The notes beneath the pieces are model-generated. The model made no database searches. It was given only the letters and a program-made list of their open reading frames with translations, and was not told the origin of the DNA. A stretch of DNA of 45,288 nucleotides from CAYSGL01 sp964520985 (GTDB lineage Bacteria; Pseudomonadota; Alphaproteobacteria; Micavibrionales; Micavibrionaceae): the NCBI GenBank assembly GCA_964520985.1, contig CAZFPB010000009.1:1-45288 (forward strand), read 5' to 3'. Position 1 is the stretch's first letter, and every line of letters starts with the position of its first letter. The translations under genes were made by a program, and so were the position numbers. This document shows, one piece after another, positions 13,872-20,453 of the stretch.

Positions 13872-14069
13872 TTACCCGCGGGAGCGCATCCGGCAATAAA
13901 CTTTGTCAGTAGCCTGCGCGGCGCACAAACCGACGCAACCGCACGGCTCGCGCATGTCCGCAACCGGCGGGGGCGTCCAAGCCGCGATAGCCTCGGCGGC
14001 TTTGGCGATCCGTTCGAGCGCGTTTGCAGCGCGCTTTTGGACTTCGTACGTTTCACGTTCGTAAGCCAT
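13872..14069 (-). CDS. Small helical hypothetical protein with Cys-rich end
   Basis: 65 aa from ATG at 14069, which overlaps the stop of the tiny membrane gene as TAATG. Starts with a long helix (YERETYEVQKRAANALERIAKAAEAIAAW), then a Pro linker and CGCVGLCAAQATDKVYCRMRSRG. The helix-plus-Cys build resembles small phage proteins of unknown role. Translation is probably coupled to the gene before. Confidence 0.6.
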   Translation of the reverse strand: MAYERETYEVQKRAANALERIAKAAEAIAAWTPPPVADMREPCGCVGLCAAQATDKVYCRMRSRG

Positions 14070-14161
14070 TATTGCAGAGCCCCCGGGCAGATAAGGACGA
14101 CGAATAGCATACCGATCGCGGCAAGCGCGGCGACGAACCACGCGTTGCGGCGGTAGGTCAA
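14069..14161 (-). CDS. 30-aa membrane peptide with TTG start
   Basis: TTG at 14161 overlaps the stop of the lipoprotein gene (TTGA), and its TAA overlaps the next ATG (TAATG). The peptide is LTYRRN, a membrane helix (AWFVAALAAIGMLFVVLI) and CPGALQ. Basic N-terminus and one span, probably N-in. The two-sided stop-start coupling is the main evidence, since the gene is very short. A small membrane partner of the preceding lipoprotein is conceivable. Confidence 0.5.
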   Translation of the reverse strand: MTYRRNAWFVAALAAIGMLFVVLICPGALQ

Positions 14162-14361
14162 TAAATCACACCGTCCACACATTGATTGACCTCAAGTCCT
14201 GTGAAGCGACGAATACACTCGTCCCGACAGAACGTCGACGACCTTTTGGCGTAGCACGCGTTACCCCACTGTTCCGGGTACGGTACGGGTCGCGGTTCGG
14301 CGCACCCACCCATGACGAGCGCGCCAGCCATGAGGAAGCCGAACAAGTATCTCGGAGTCAT
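14158..14361 (-). CDS. Small lipoprotein
   Basis: 67 aa. Signal peptide MTPRYLFGFLMAGALVMGGC with a lipobox-like MGGC at 17-20, then a Pro-rich AEPRPVPYPEQW and a Cys-containing domain (CYAKRSSTFCRDECIRRF, one more C near the end) that could form disulfides in the periplasm. GAGGGAGAGACC (14376-14365) is its ribosome binding site, one of the shared leaders. First gene of the minus-strand run, divergent from 14469. Short Pro-rich lipoproteins can be o-spanins or exclusion factors; neither is shown here. Confidence 0.65.
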   Translation of the reverse strand: MTPRYLFGFLMAGALVMGGCAEPRPVPYPEQWGNACYAKRSSTFCRDECIRRFTGLEVNQCVDGVIY

Positions 14362-14376
14362 GCAGGTCTCTCCCTC

Positions 14377-14427
14377 AATTGGTTCGCCCTAGCAGGTTGC
14401 AAGGGACTTGCCAAGCGGGTATGCGTA
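14377..14427. promoter_or_regulatory. Divergent promoter region with inverted-repeat operator candidate
   Basis: Between the divergent genes at 14361 and 14469. Plus strand: TTGCAA (14397-14402), 17 nt, TATGCG (14420-14425). Minus strand: TTGGCA (14414-14409), 17 nt, TAGGGC (14391-14386). Both share an imperfect palindrome, GTTGCAAG GGA CTTGCCAA (14396-14414, perfect core GCAAG/CTTGC), which would be well placed for a regulator of both directions. Confidence 0.45.
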
Positions 14428-14468
14428 TTGCACGAAGGGTATGAACCGAGCGTTTAGAGGGAAACAAT

Positions 14469-15407
14469 ATGTTCACCAATCATAAAAAAGTGCTGCAATT
14501 CCTCAAACTGGAAGCTGCACCGCCCGTCCCGGGAGTGAACAAGAAACGGGACAGGGTGCGCGCGGACTGGAAAGCGGCGCGACCCGGCGACGCGTTGAGG
14601 TACGCCGCCGACCTGATCGACGACGACACGTTGCAGGGTCTAATCAGGAAAGCTCCGCAAACCGGGGTTGAGGTAGCCCGTGATCGTATTACACCGGACA
14701 CGCTTGAATATCTTCTGTGTAAGCGCGGGAAAGTGGTGGCGTACGACCCTATCCGCGAAAAACTTTCCGATGAACAATACGAACGTCTCGCGGACGCACA
14801 TTTGTTGGGTCTGATCGGCATCCGACGTTTTCGCGAACCCGACGCTCCGAACCCGCGACTTACGCGGGCCGCGATTGTTCGTAATATGCACCAACTCAAC
14901 GTGCCTGCCCGCGCTTACCTGTATATGACTGAAGGTCAAAAACTAACATCCGAAGAACTTACGAGGATTGAGGACGAGGTTATCGCATTCGCTCACGAGC
15001 GCGCCGCGAGTGACGAACCGGGCGGATACTTCCTCGGCAATGACGTGGTGAAAATTCTTTCAAAACGCCTCACGTCTGACGAGTTGGAACCTCTGGTTGC
15101 CGGGGGGTCCATCATGAACGTGTGGAACGCGTTTGAACACGCTAGGGACTGTTTGTCGGATGCCGCGCTTCGGCGACTGATTGATATTCACAAAGGGTCG
15201 AGACACTGGCGCGTCAACGGGTTGTACGAGTTGGCAAGCGCGAAGCCACACCTGTTCACCGACGTTGAAGTTCTCTCGTTTCCACCAATCGCAATGCTTG
15301 AATATTTCTTTGAACGTTTAACCGATGATCAGAAACGCTTCGCTGTGATAAATTCCGATCACTCCGACCTCCCTCGTGTGTTCCCGGCGGCATTCGCCCA
15401 GCAATGA
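14469..15407 (+). CDS. Helical-repeat protein of unknown function
   Basis: 312 aa, with AGAGGGAAAC upstream. After a basic start (MFTNHKKVLQFLKLE) the chain shows a loose repeat of L(T/S)xDxLxxL type, about 30-40 residues apart: DDDTLQGLIRKA, TPDTLEYLLCKRG, LSDEQYERLADAH, LTSEELTRIEDEV, LTSDELEPLVAGG, LSDAALRRLIDIH and LTDDQKRFAVINS. This suggests an alpha-solenoid made of short helical hairpins. No catalytic motif. Its stop overlaps the primase-helicase start (ATGA), so it is made first in the plus-strand replication operon. A scaffold or host-takeover protein is possible. No family recognised. Confidence 0.75.
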   Translation: MFTNHKKVLQFLKLEAAPPVPGVNKKRDRVRADWKAARPGDALRYAADLIDDDTLQGLIRKAPQTGVEVARDRITPDTLEYLLCKRGKVVAYDPIREKLSDEQYERLADAHLLGLIGIRRFREPDAPNPRLTRAAIVRNMHQLNVPARAYLYMTEGQKLTSEELTRIEDEVIAFAHERAASDEPGGYFLGNDVVKILSKRLTSDELEPLVAGGSIMNVWNAFEHARDCLSDAALRRLIDIHKGSRHWRVNGLYELASAKPHLFTDVEVLSFPPIAMLEYFFERLTDDQKRFAVINSDHSDLPRVFPAAFAQQ

Positions 15408-17323
15408 CCTACAGCATTACGATTTTCGGCGATCGGTTCGCGGCGAGCAAGGCGGAACACCCGACCACGTTCGAGGGGCTTGTTGATTGGTTGCAGAACC
15501 CACCCGAGGTGGGGAGCAAGGCAGAGTGCGCCCTGTTCTCGCAAACCCGCTTTGGCGACAAGCTCACGGAGAACGGCTCGTACCGGTCGGCGGACAACGC
15601 CATAGAGGTGTTCGGAGCCGAACTCGATTACGACGGTGAGGTGATGAGCCCCCGGGAGGCGCACGAGCGACTGACGGCGGCGGGTATCCGGCACTTCGTC
15701 TACACCTCGGCGAGTCACCGTCCCGAGGCTCCGCGGTGGCGAGTCGTCGTGCCGTTTGAGGGTCCGCAACCGGTCGAGGCGCGCCGCGTGGCGGTCGAGA
15801 AATGCAACACGATCCTCGGCGGCGTCCTGTCGTCCGAGTCCTTCACACTGTCACAACCGTTTTATGTCGGACGGGTCAAAGGGGTCGAGTATGAAACTTA
15901 CACGAACGTCGGTGGTCTGTCCCCGCTGCAACTTGAAATTGAGCGTACCCCTTGGAAGGGAGCCCGGGGCGACAACGGCTCTTACCGGGTGCCCACTGAC
16001 GTCTTGCTCGACGACTTGCGGGCTGGCGTGGAAATTCACCCTGCCATCGTCGCTCTTGCGGCTCGTGGATACAGTGCGGAAGAACTGATCGACGTCGTTG
16101 AACGGAACTGCGCGGGTTGGCCGCGTCCTGAGCGCGCCGAGGTGGCGATCCGGGAGGATATCCCGCGCGCGGTCGGTTCGTGGGAGCGGAAGAAAACGCG
16201 GGAGATTGAGCGCCAGCTAGCCGCGATACCCGCGCCGCCCCCGTACGTTCGGATCGAACCGCCCAAGCCGCCCGGCATGTTCGCCCGCGTCGGCGATATC
16301 ACCGCGAAGGCGCGCCCGCTGAACTGGCTGATCCGGGACAGGCTTGAGCACCCCTCGTTCGTCGTCCTGTTCGGTCCACCCGAGCAAGGCAAGACGTTTG
16401 TAGCAATCGACATGGCGTGTAGCGTCGCGTTGGGGCGCGACTGGCAGGGTGGGAAGACGAAGCGTTCGCGGGTCCACTACCTCGCCGGGGAGGGTCACAA
16501 CGGGCTCGGACGGCGCTTCCTCGCGTGGAAGCTGCACAACGAGGTGAGCGACGCCGAATGGAACGCGGCGGAGCTGTACGTGTCGCCCTACGCGATTAAC
16601 ATGCTCGACGACGAGACAATGCAGCGGCTTTACGCCGAGGTGCAGAAGACCGGGACGCCCGAGCTGCTGTTTATCGACACTTACACGCGGATGACCCCCG
16701 GACTCGACCAGTCGTCCCAAAAGGAAGTCGGCGAGTTCGTCCGGCGGATCGACGATATCGTCAAGGCGTGGAACTGTACCGTTGTAATATTGCAACACAC
16801 GGGGCAGGACAACCAACACCGGGCCATGGGCTCAATCGTCCTGAAAGGGGCGGTCGACGTCGAAATGCGGGTGATGAAGACGCCCGGCGGGGAGGTGGAG
16901 CTGTCCAACACGAAGAGTAAGGAAGCCCCGCGGTTCCCTGATCAGTTCTTCCGGTTCCAAGACGTGACACTTCCATGGCTGGAAAACGAAGACGCCGGAC
17001 CGAATGAGGTTCCCCGGGCGCAACGGAGTGCGGTGCTTGTTTCGGTCGATGCGCCCCCTCCCGACAAGGGCGGACGACCCCACAAGGGGATCGACCTGTT
17101 ACGAGAAGTTCTCAGGGAGGGACCGTTACCCGAGACCGAGGCGCGGACGCGCTTCCGGGGGCTGACGGAAGGGACCGCCGAGGCGGCGCGGAAGCAGTTC
17201 AACCGCGCCCTCGAACGAGCGGTTGAGGCGGGTCTAATCGTCCTGCTTGAAGACGGACGTTACAAGCTCGTAACCCCGGGAGGCGACCTGAGCGCGTTCC
17301 CGACCCCTCCGCCCGCGGTCTAG
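15404..17323 (+). CDS. Primase-helicase (AEP-like N-terminus, RecA-like AAA_25 helicase)
   Basis: 639 aa. Residues 1-170 resemble an archaeo-eukaryotic-type primase domain: AELDYDG (72-78) for metal binding and FVYTSASHRPEAPRWRVVVPF (98-118), a pattern seen in phage primase/polymerase domains. Residues 210-260 form a helical PriCT-like linker. The RepA/AAA_25 helicase has Walker A GPPEQGKT (324-331) and Walker B LLFID (421-425), with arginine-bearing QHTGQDNQHRAMGS further on. The last 75 residues (LLREVLREGPLPETEARTRF onward) look like a winged helix. It would unwind and prime for the polymerase. Repeats of an origin kind start within 10 nt of its stop. Confidence 0.82.
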   Translation: MTYSITIFGDRFAASKAEHPTTFEGLVDWLQNPPEVGSKAECALFSQTRFGDKLTENGSYRSADNAIEVFGAELDYDGEVMSPREAHERLTAAGIRHFVYTSASHRPEAPRWRVVVPFEGPQPVEARRVAVEKCNTILGGVLSSESFTLSQPFYVGRVKGVEYETYTNVGGLSPLQLEIERTPWKGARGDNGSYRVPTDVLLDDLRAGVEIHPAIVALAARGYSAEELIDVVERNCAGWPRPERAEVAIREDIPRAVGSWERKKTREIERQLAAIPAPPPYVRIEPPKPPGMFARVGDITAKARPLNWLIRDRLEHPSFVVLFGPPEQGKTFVAIDMACSVALGRDWQGGKTKRSRVHYLAGEGHNGLGRRFLAWKLHNEVSDAEWNAAELYVSPYAINMLDDETMQRLYAEVQKTGTPELLFIDTYTRMTPGLDQSSQKEVGEFVRRIDDIVKAWNCTVVILQHTGQDNQHRAMGSIVLKGAVDVEMRVMKTPGGEVELSNTKSKEAPRFPDQFFRFQDVTLPWLENEDAGPNEVPRAQRSAVLVSVDAPPPDKGGRPHKGIDLLREVLREGPLPETEARTRFRGLTEGTAEAARKQFNRALERAVEAGLIVLLEDGRYKLVTPGGDLSAFPTPPPAV

Positions 17324-17328
17324 GGAGA

Positions 17329-17470
17329 CCGGACATAACCTATACCGGACACCCCGGACACACGGACATAACCTATACCCAACACCCCCCTACGGACAGG
17401 ACATAACCACCCCCCGCCCTATAGGGCGGGGTGTTGTGTCCGCCCGGAGTGTCCGGTTTGACGTGTCCGG
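17329..17470 (+). repeat. Iteron-like direct repeats, CCGGACAC boxes and a 20-bp palindrome (candidate origin)
   Basis: Three copies of GGACATAACC begin at 17331, 17364 and 17399 (33 and 35 bp apart, about three helical turns); the first two extend to CGGACATAACCTATACC. CCGGACAC occurs at 17345 and 17354, and its inverse GTGTCCG(G) at 17436, 17449 and 17463. Between the two orientations is a perfect palindrome, CCCCGCCCTATAGGGCGGGG (17412-17431). Placed directly after the primase-helicase gene, this is a candidate replication origin or initiator-binding region. The palindrome could also act as a terminator, but no U-run follows. Confidence 0.6.
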
Positions 17471-17515
17471 TCTGGAAGAGAGAAAGAGAAGAACAAGGCC
17501 GCGACCGAGAACATT

Positions 17516-17550
17516 AAGACCCCTCCACATTAAAACTTCGTAAGGGTCTT
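17516..17550. repeat. Inverted repeat AAGACCC/GGGTCTT upstream of early genes
   Basis: AAGACCC (17516-17522) and GGGTCTT (17544-17550) are perfect 7-bp arms around 21 AT-rich nt. They lie 50-80 nt before the small gene at 17600. Related half sites (AAGGTCTT) occur near 4234 and, inverted, near 19862, so this may be an operator or a promoter element. Confidence 0.35.
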
Positions 17551-17599
17551 TACAGATGCACGGCGAGCCGACTAGCGTAACCGAGTGAAAGGGAGCCGA

Positions 17600-17716
17600 A
17601 TGGACAACCTGCTGTTAACGATCCGCGCCGAGGTGTTGGCGTCCGCGTTCGAGACGAACGGGCTGTCCGGGCTCGCGGACCTCATGCGGCGCTGTGCCGC
17701 CATTATGGGAGAATGA
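17600..17716 (+). CDS. 38-aa hypothetical protein
   Basis: ATG at 17600 with AAGGGAG (17588-17594) upstream. The peptide MDNLLLTIRAEVLASAFE and onward is helical and amphipathic and ends RRCAAIMGE. First gene after the putative origin region; its stop lies 3 nt before the next TTG start. Too short for family assignment. Confidence 0.5.
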   Translation: MDNLLLTIRAEVLASAFETNGLSGLADLMRRCAAIMGE

Positions 17717-17719
17717 GAA

Positions 17720-17884
17720 TTGTTTGCAACTCAGATGATGAAAGAGGCTTTCCGGGAATTGGACGTTCCCCGCGTCTCATATCCCGGACAGCTCCGCCGT
17801 ATGCGGGAAATCCACTTCGGACGCCGGGACGTCCACAACCCCTCGTGGCGCGCATGGGCAAAGCTGAAGCCCCTCAATGGCTGA
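17720..17884 (+). CDS. 54-aa hypothetical protein
   Basis: TTG at 17720 is chosen because GGGAG (17708-17712) lies 7 nt upstream; ATG codons at 17735 and 17738 would also work and give a shorter form. The peptide has TQMMKEAFRELDVPRVSYPG and a basic end (HNPSWRAWAKLKPLNG). Its 3' end overlaps the next gene by 8 nt. Function unknown. Confidence 0.5.
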   Translation: MFATQMMKEAFRELDVPRVSYPGQLRRMREIHFGRRDVHNPSWRAWAKLKPLNG

Positions 17885-18086
17885 CGACAAGAAAGCCCGC
17901 CGCGCCGCCCGACTCCGCGAGGTGCATGGTAACGTAACCAAGTATCAGGGTACACCGTGCATTCGGGGTCACGTCGGGGTGCGGTACGTCTGCAACCAAC
18001 AATGCGTCGAGTGCCATGTGGACAAGGCGATCGCCCGGCAACGTCAGTACCGTTTAGCCCGCCGGATGGCCCTACGTGCCCCGTAA
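17877..18086 (+). CDS. Small zinc-binding protein, endonuclease-associated type
   Basis: 69 aa. Contains GTPCIRGHVGVRYVCNQQCVECH (residues about 22-44), the PCxxGHxGxRY...CVxC pattern that phages often carry near, or fused to, HNH or endonuclease VII domains. The rest is Arg/Lys-rich and helical. Its 3' end overlaps the HNH gene by 11 nt, so it may act as the DNA-binding part of that nuclease. Role is inference. Confidence 0.6.
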   Translation: MADDKKARRAARLREVHGNVTKYQGTPCIRGHVGVRYVCNQQCVECHVDKAIARQRQYRLARRMALRAP

Positions 18087-18411
18087 GATCAAAACGCACC
18101 GTCCGAGGGGTGCACCTACCCGAAAGGAACAGAACGCGCTGTACGACGAACGTAGGGCCACCAACGAGGTACGGAAACAGTACAATACCCCTCGTTGGCG
18201 TTCCCTGCGCGGATTGATCCTAGACCGTGACCCGTGGTGCAAGCGGTGCGAGGTGCGCGGGATTGCCACACCCTCGGACACGGTTAACCACATTAAGAAA
18301 GCGCAAGACTATCCCGAGCTGTTTTGGGAAGAGACTAACCTAGAGGGTGTATGTGCACCCTGTCACTCAAGCGATATCCAGAGAGAGGAATACCATGGTC
18401 GAGAAGGTTGA
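18076..18411 (+). CDS. HNH endonuclease
   Basis: 111 aa with GTG start at 18076. N-terminal basic tail (PRKIKTHRPRGAPTRKE), then YNTPRWRSLRGLILDRDPWCKRC, TVNHIKKAQDYPELFWEETNLEGVCAPCHSS. The first Cys pair CKRC and second CAPC hold zinc; NHI supplies the catalytic His of the beta-beta-alpha metal fold, and N and H follow in NLEGVCAPCH. Phage HNH proteins of this size often sit near terminase genes and help the cos-type packaging motor cut DNA; here the terminase starts 2.8 kb downstream. It could also be a free nuclease. Confidence 0.85.
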   Translation: MPRKIKTHRPRGAPTRKEQNALYDERRATNEVRKQYNTPRWRSLRGLILDRDPWCKRCEVRGIATPSDTVNHIKKAQDYPELFWEETNLEGVCAPCHSSDIQREEYHGREG

Positions 18412-18619
18412 GGCGTGGCGATCGAGAGACGGGGCAATACATCATACCCGCATGGAAGCCGCCCGGGCGGACGCGTATAATGCGCTGTTCGATATCGGTG
18501 ATATCCACATGTACACGCAACAGATCGTCGATCATTGGGAGAAGGTGCACGCCGCGCTTACCCCCCTAGCCCAAGCCCGGGATGAAGCTGCCCCCACCTT
18601 CCGCGCGAAGGGAGCCTAA
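18395..18619 (+). CDS. Small hypothetical protein
   Basis: 74 aa from ATG at 18395, with GAGAGAGGAA upstream inside the end of the HNH gene (17-nt overlap). Acidic helical protein: VEKVEAWRSRDGAIHHTRMEAARADAYNALFDIGD, then IVDHWEKVHAALTPLAQ. The first strand plus AIHHTRMEAARADAY is a pattern often seen in short phage proteins. No known function. Confidence 0.6.
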   Translation: MVEKVEAWRSRDGAIHHTRMEAARADAYNALFDIGDIHMYTQQIVDHWEKVHAALTPLAQARDEAAPTFRAKGA

Positions 18620-18622
18620 CAC

Positions 18623-18826
18623 ATGGCTGACTATTGCGACGGCGAGGGCGCGCGTAAGATCGCCGCCCGGATACGGGACTATTGGTATCAGCGCGGTTAC
18701 GTGGTGGACGTCTCGCTTGTGGACGCCCCATTCGTCCCGGCGATGCGTACTGCCCGGGTCGACGTGCGATCGAACATGGTCAATGGGTTGCCCCGGCGCA
18801 CACTGAGGGATCGCAGCAAGGGCTAG
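18623..18826 (+). CDS. Small hypothetical protein
   Basis: 67 aa, ATG 3 nt after the previous stop, with GAAGGGAG upstream. CDGEGARKIAARIRDYWYQRGYVVDVSLVDAPFV followed by RTARVDVRSNMVNGLPRR, a helix-strand-strand plan like many small phage accessory proteins. The basic end could bind DNA. It is the last plus gene before the 352-nt AT-rich interval. Confidence 0.6.
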   Translation: MADYCDGEGARKIAARIRDYWYQRGYVVDVSLVDAPFVPAMRTARVDVRSNMVNGLPRRTLRDRSKG

Positions 18827-19178
18827 GCGAGACACATCGTTCCGTCTGCTTATCGTTTCTCGATATGGAACAGGTCTCAAGCGGTTCCTAATGAATGGTT
18901 AATCATATAGTTCTTCTAATGATTAACAAATCGTTAACGGTGAAAATTCCGTTAAATTTCAACGAAAAGTCGAAACGCATTCATTAGGAAACCGGCCTGT
19001 CCCTCGAAAAGAAACGCGCGCAGGTTTTCGGCTGGAAAATGGGAATAAAATCCTAGGACGCGGAACGGCGCGTTCCATAAGTCCTTACAGAACCTTAACA
19101 AACGCGTCAGGCGAGCGGCGGAGCCACGACCACGTTACAGACTTTGTAACAATTATCACGCGATCGTGACTTGCCGAG
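18827..19178. other. 352-nt AT-rich non-coding interval with several inverted repeats
   Basis: No plausible gene on either strand. It is far richer in A and T than the rest of the genome, mostly between 18890 and 19060. It holds the nested repeats at 18883-18993, GGAACG GCG CGTTCC (19062-19076), GTTACA GACTT TGTAAC (19134-19150) and TCACG/CGTGA (19156-19169). The last two follow the 3' end of the minus gene at 19179 and may end its transcript. A 15-mer, GGAATAAAATCCTAG (19042-19056), recurs exactly at 27319-27333. Confidence 0.6.
18883..18993. repeat. Nested inverted repeats in AT-rich DNA (candidate origin or control locus)
   Basis: Outer arms GGTTCCTAATGAATG (18883-18897) and CATTCATTAGGAAACC (18978-18993) match over 15 of 16 positions with one inserted base. 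Inside are GTTAATCAT (18898-18906) with ATGATTAAC (18919-18927), the palindrome CGTTAACG (18932-18939), and an imperfect TGAAAATT/AAATTTCA pair. GTTAA recurs several times. Such structure in an otherwise GC-rich genome fits a DNA-unwinding origin, a partition-like site or a regulator array. Confidence 0.6.
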
Positions 19179-19505
19179 TCAGTTTACGAGAATGTCGTCC
19201 GCGAGTTTGTGGAGCTGTTCCGCCAGCTTCAGACGCAGCGTGTCCGGGTCCGCGACCTTCAGAGCCGCTTCGGCGCGCTTGGAAACGACGGTGCCGGACT
19301 TCGCCCCCGCCTCCCCGGCGCGCCGGATGATCGCTTCGGCGACCGTTTTCGCCTCGGTATAGGACGCGACGACGCGGGACGGCTCGCCTTTGATCCCCTC
19401 GCCGGGCTTGACTGTCCACTTTCGGTTCAGCCCTTTTGTCAGTTTCACCTCGCGCTCGCCGTCCCGGACGGTGTATTCGCCTGCGTTAATGCGTTCCAAG
19501 TTCAT
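19179..19505 (-). CDS. Lone minus-strand hypothetical protein
   Basis: 108 aa from ATG at 19505, with AAGAGGG upstream; a longer frame to 19583 adds an Arg-rich stretch and is less likely. N-terminal beta-rich part: LERINAGEYTVRDGEREVKLTKGLNRKWTVKPG, then VVASYTEAKTVAEAIIRR and a helical end with LRLKLAEQLHKLADDILVN. The first part looks like the short strand-rich modules of phage DNA-mimic or host-interaction proteins, but that is a guess. It is the only minus gene between 14469 and the end of the genome, flanked by inverted repeats on both sides. Possibly a regulator. Confidence 0.65.
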   Translation of the reverse strand: MNLERINAGEYTVRDGEREVKLTKGLNRKWTVKPGEGIKGEPSRVVASYTEAKTVAEAIIRRAGEAGAKSGTVVSKRAEAALKVADPDTLRLKLAEQLHKLADDILVN

Positions 19506-19594
19506 CGGTTCACCCTCTTGTCGCGCGCTCCCAACGACCGCGCGAGTCAGGAAAGCGCGATTGCCGCGGCGGTTCCTTCTCATTTGTTGGACTC

Positions 19595-19611
19595 CGCGAA
19601 TTTATTTCGCG
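19595..19611. promoter_or_regulatory. Operator-like inverted repeat between divergent genes
   Basis: CGCGAA TTTAT TTCGCG, 6-bp perfect arms with a 5-nt AT-rich centre, in the 179-nt gap between the minus gene at 19505 and the plus gene at 19685. The 6-5-6 layout is the same as the repeat at 19134-19150. Promoter-like TTGTCT (19619-19624) and CATAGT (19640-19645) on the plus strand lie just beyond it. Confidence 0.4.
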
Positions 19612-19684
19612 TCTTAACTTGTCTTTAATCCGGGCGTGGCATAGTCCTTTCATCAACAGGGCAGAGCCCAAGGGAGAGACCGAC

Positions 19685-19852
19685 ATGAACACCGCCAAAC
19701 GCAATCAATACGCCGCTAAGCTCAGCGCTCTCCGCGAGCGTATGGGTCAGCCGGGTTATACGGTTCTGACAACGGATCGTGAACTTCTCGCCGAGCTGGT
19801 GGTAATGCTTGAGGTTCGCTCGCGGTACAAGTTGAAAGAGGTGGAGGCGTAA
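19685..19852 (+). CDS. 55-aa hypothetical protein
   Basis: ATG at 19685 preceded by AAGGGAGAGACCGAC (19670-19684), the best copy of the shared leader. Helical basic protein (AKRNQYAAKLSALRERM, then TDRELLAELVVMLEVRSRYKLKEVEA). First gene of a plus-strand run of seven small genes ending at 21098. Function unknown. Confidence 0.6.
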   Translation: MNTAKRNQYAAKLSALRERMGQPGYTVLTTDRELLAELVVMLEVRSRYKLKEVEA

Positions 19853-19907
19853 CACTCCGTTAAGACCTTCGTGCTACTGTCTCAAAATCAACAAGGGAGA
19901 GACCACT

Positions 19908-20060
19908 ATGAAACGCACTTTCGGAAAACGCCGCACCGTCCAAGCGATGCAGGGTCGCGACGAGCAAGCCGCCGCGTGGAACACGGTTCGCGAGTGGACC
20001 GGCCCGAAGGCGATCGTCACGCCCGAGCTTGAGCGCATCGCCGCTCGTCTGTCGAAGTAA
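19908..20060 (+). CDS. 50-aa basic hypothetical protein
   Basis: ATG at 19908 with AAGGGAGAGACC (19893-19904) upstream. Sequence MKRTFGKRRTVQAMQGRDEQ, then WNTVREWTGPKAIVTPELERIAARLSK. Basic N-terminus, helical C-terminus, possibly nucleic-acid-binding. It has its own leader although only 55 nt separate it from the gene before, suggesting separate control. TTAAGACCTTCG (19860-19871) lies upstream. Function unknown. Confidence 0.5.
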   Translation: MKRTFGKRRTVQAMQGRDEQAAAWNTVREWTGPKAIVTPELERIAARLSK

Positions 20061-20073
20061 GGGAGAGACCGAC

Positions 20074-20277
20074 GTGAACAAGTTTTATCGTCTGAAGATC
20101 AGCACACCCCAAGGCGTGTACGCGCTCGTCGATTTCCCCTCGGGTTTGTCAATCGACGAAGCCCGCGACCGCGGGCAACTATTTTCGCAACTGTCTAACT
20201 GTATCGCCGGACGCACCGTCGAGTTCACCGAAAATGTTCGGGGTAAGTCGCCGGTCATTGTCGAGCTGTGGGTGTAA
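20074..20277 (+). CDS. 67-aa hypothetical protein
   Basis: GTG at 20074 with GGGAGAGACCGAC (20061-20073) directly behind the previous stop. Beta-rich start (FYRLKISTPQGVYALVDFPSG), then DEARDRGQLFSQLSNCIAGRTVEFTE and a final strand PVIVELWV. Looks like a small compact alpha/beta domain. No family recognised. Two nt separate its stop from the next start. Confidence 0.6.
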   Translation: MNKFYRLKISTPQGVYALVDFPSGLSIDEARDRGQLFSQLSNCIAGRTVEFTENVRGKSPVIVELWV

Positions 20278-20279
20278 CC

Positions 20280-20453
20280 GTGCAACCCAAAGAACTCACA
20301 TGGGGCGACGTGTTCGCCGACTTCGCCAAGCAAGCCGAGCCGATCGACGATCGCGCCGCGCTCGCCGCCGCCCACTTCGCCACGCTGCGCGAAGTGCTGA
20401 AGGTGTACCGCCAGCCGCTCACCCCGGCGCAACTGTTCGACGAGGCCGCGTGA
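20280..20453 (+). CDS. 57-aa hypothetical protein
   Basis: GTG at 20280 is favoured over an in-frame GTG at 20268 that overlaps the previous gene. Helical acidic protein: KELTWGDVFADFAKQAEPIDDRAALAAAHFATLREVLKVY, ending LTPAQLFDEAA. Its stop overlaps the next ATG (TGATG, 20451-20455). Unknown function. Confidence 0.55.
   Translation: MQPKELTWGDVFADFAKQAEPIDDRAALAAAHFATLREVLKVYRQPLTPAQLFDEAA

Noticed and set aside
17412..17431. Palindrome as a simple terminator of the primase operon
   Set aside because: The stem is strong but the loop would be too tight (perfect palindrome) and no U-run follows; the surrounding repeats make an origin or binding site more likely.
17324..19684. Integrase, attachment site or lysogeny switch
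   Set aside because: The region has repeats and divergent genes, but no integrase, excisionase or CI/Cro-like protein is visible anywhere.
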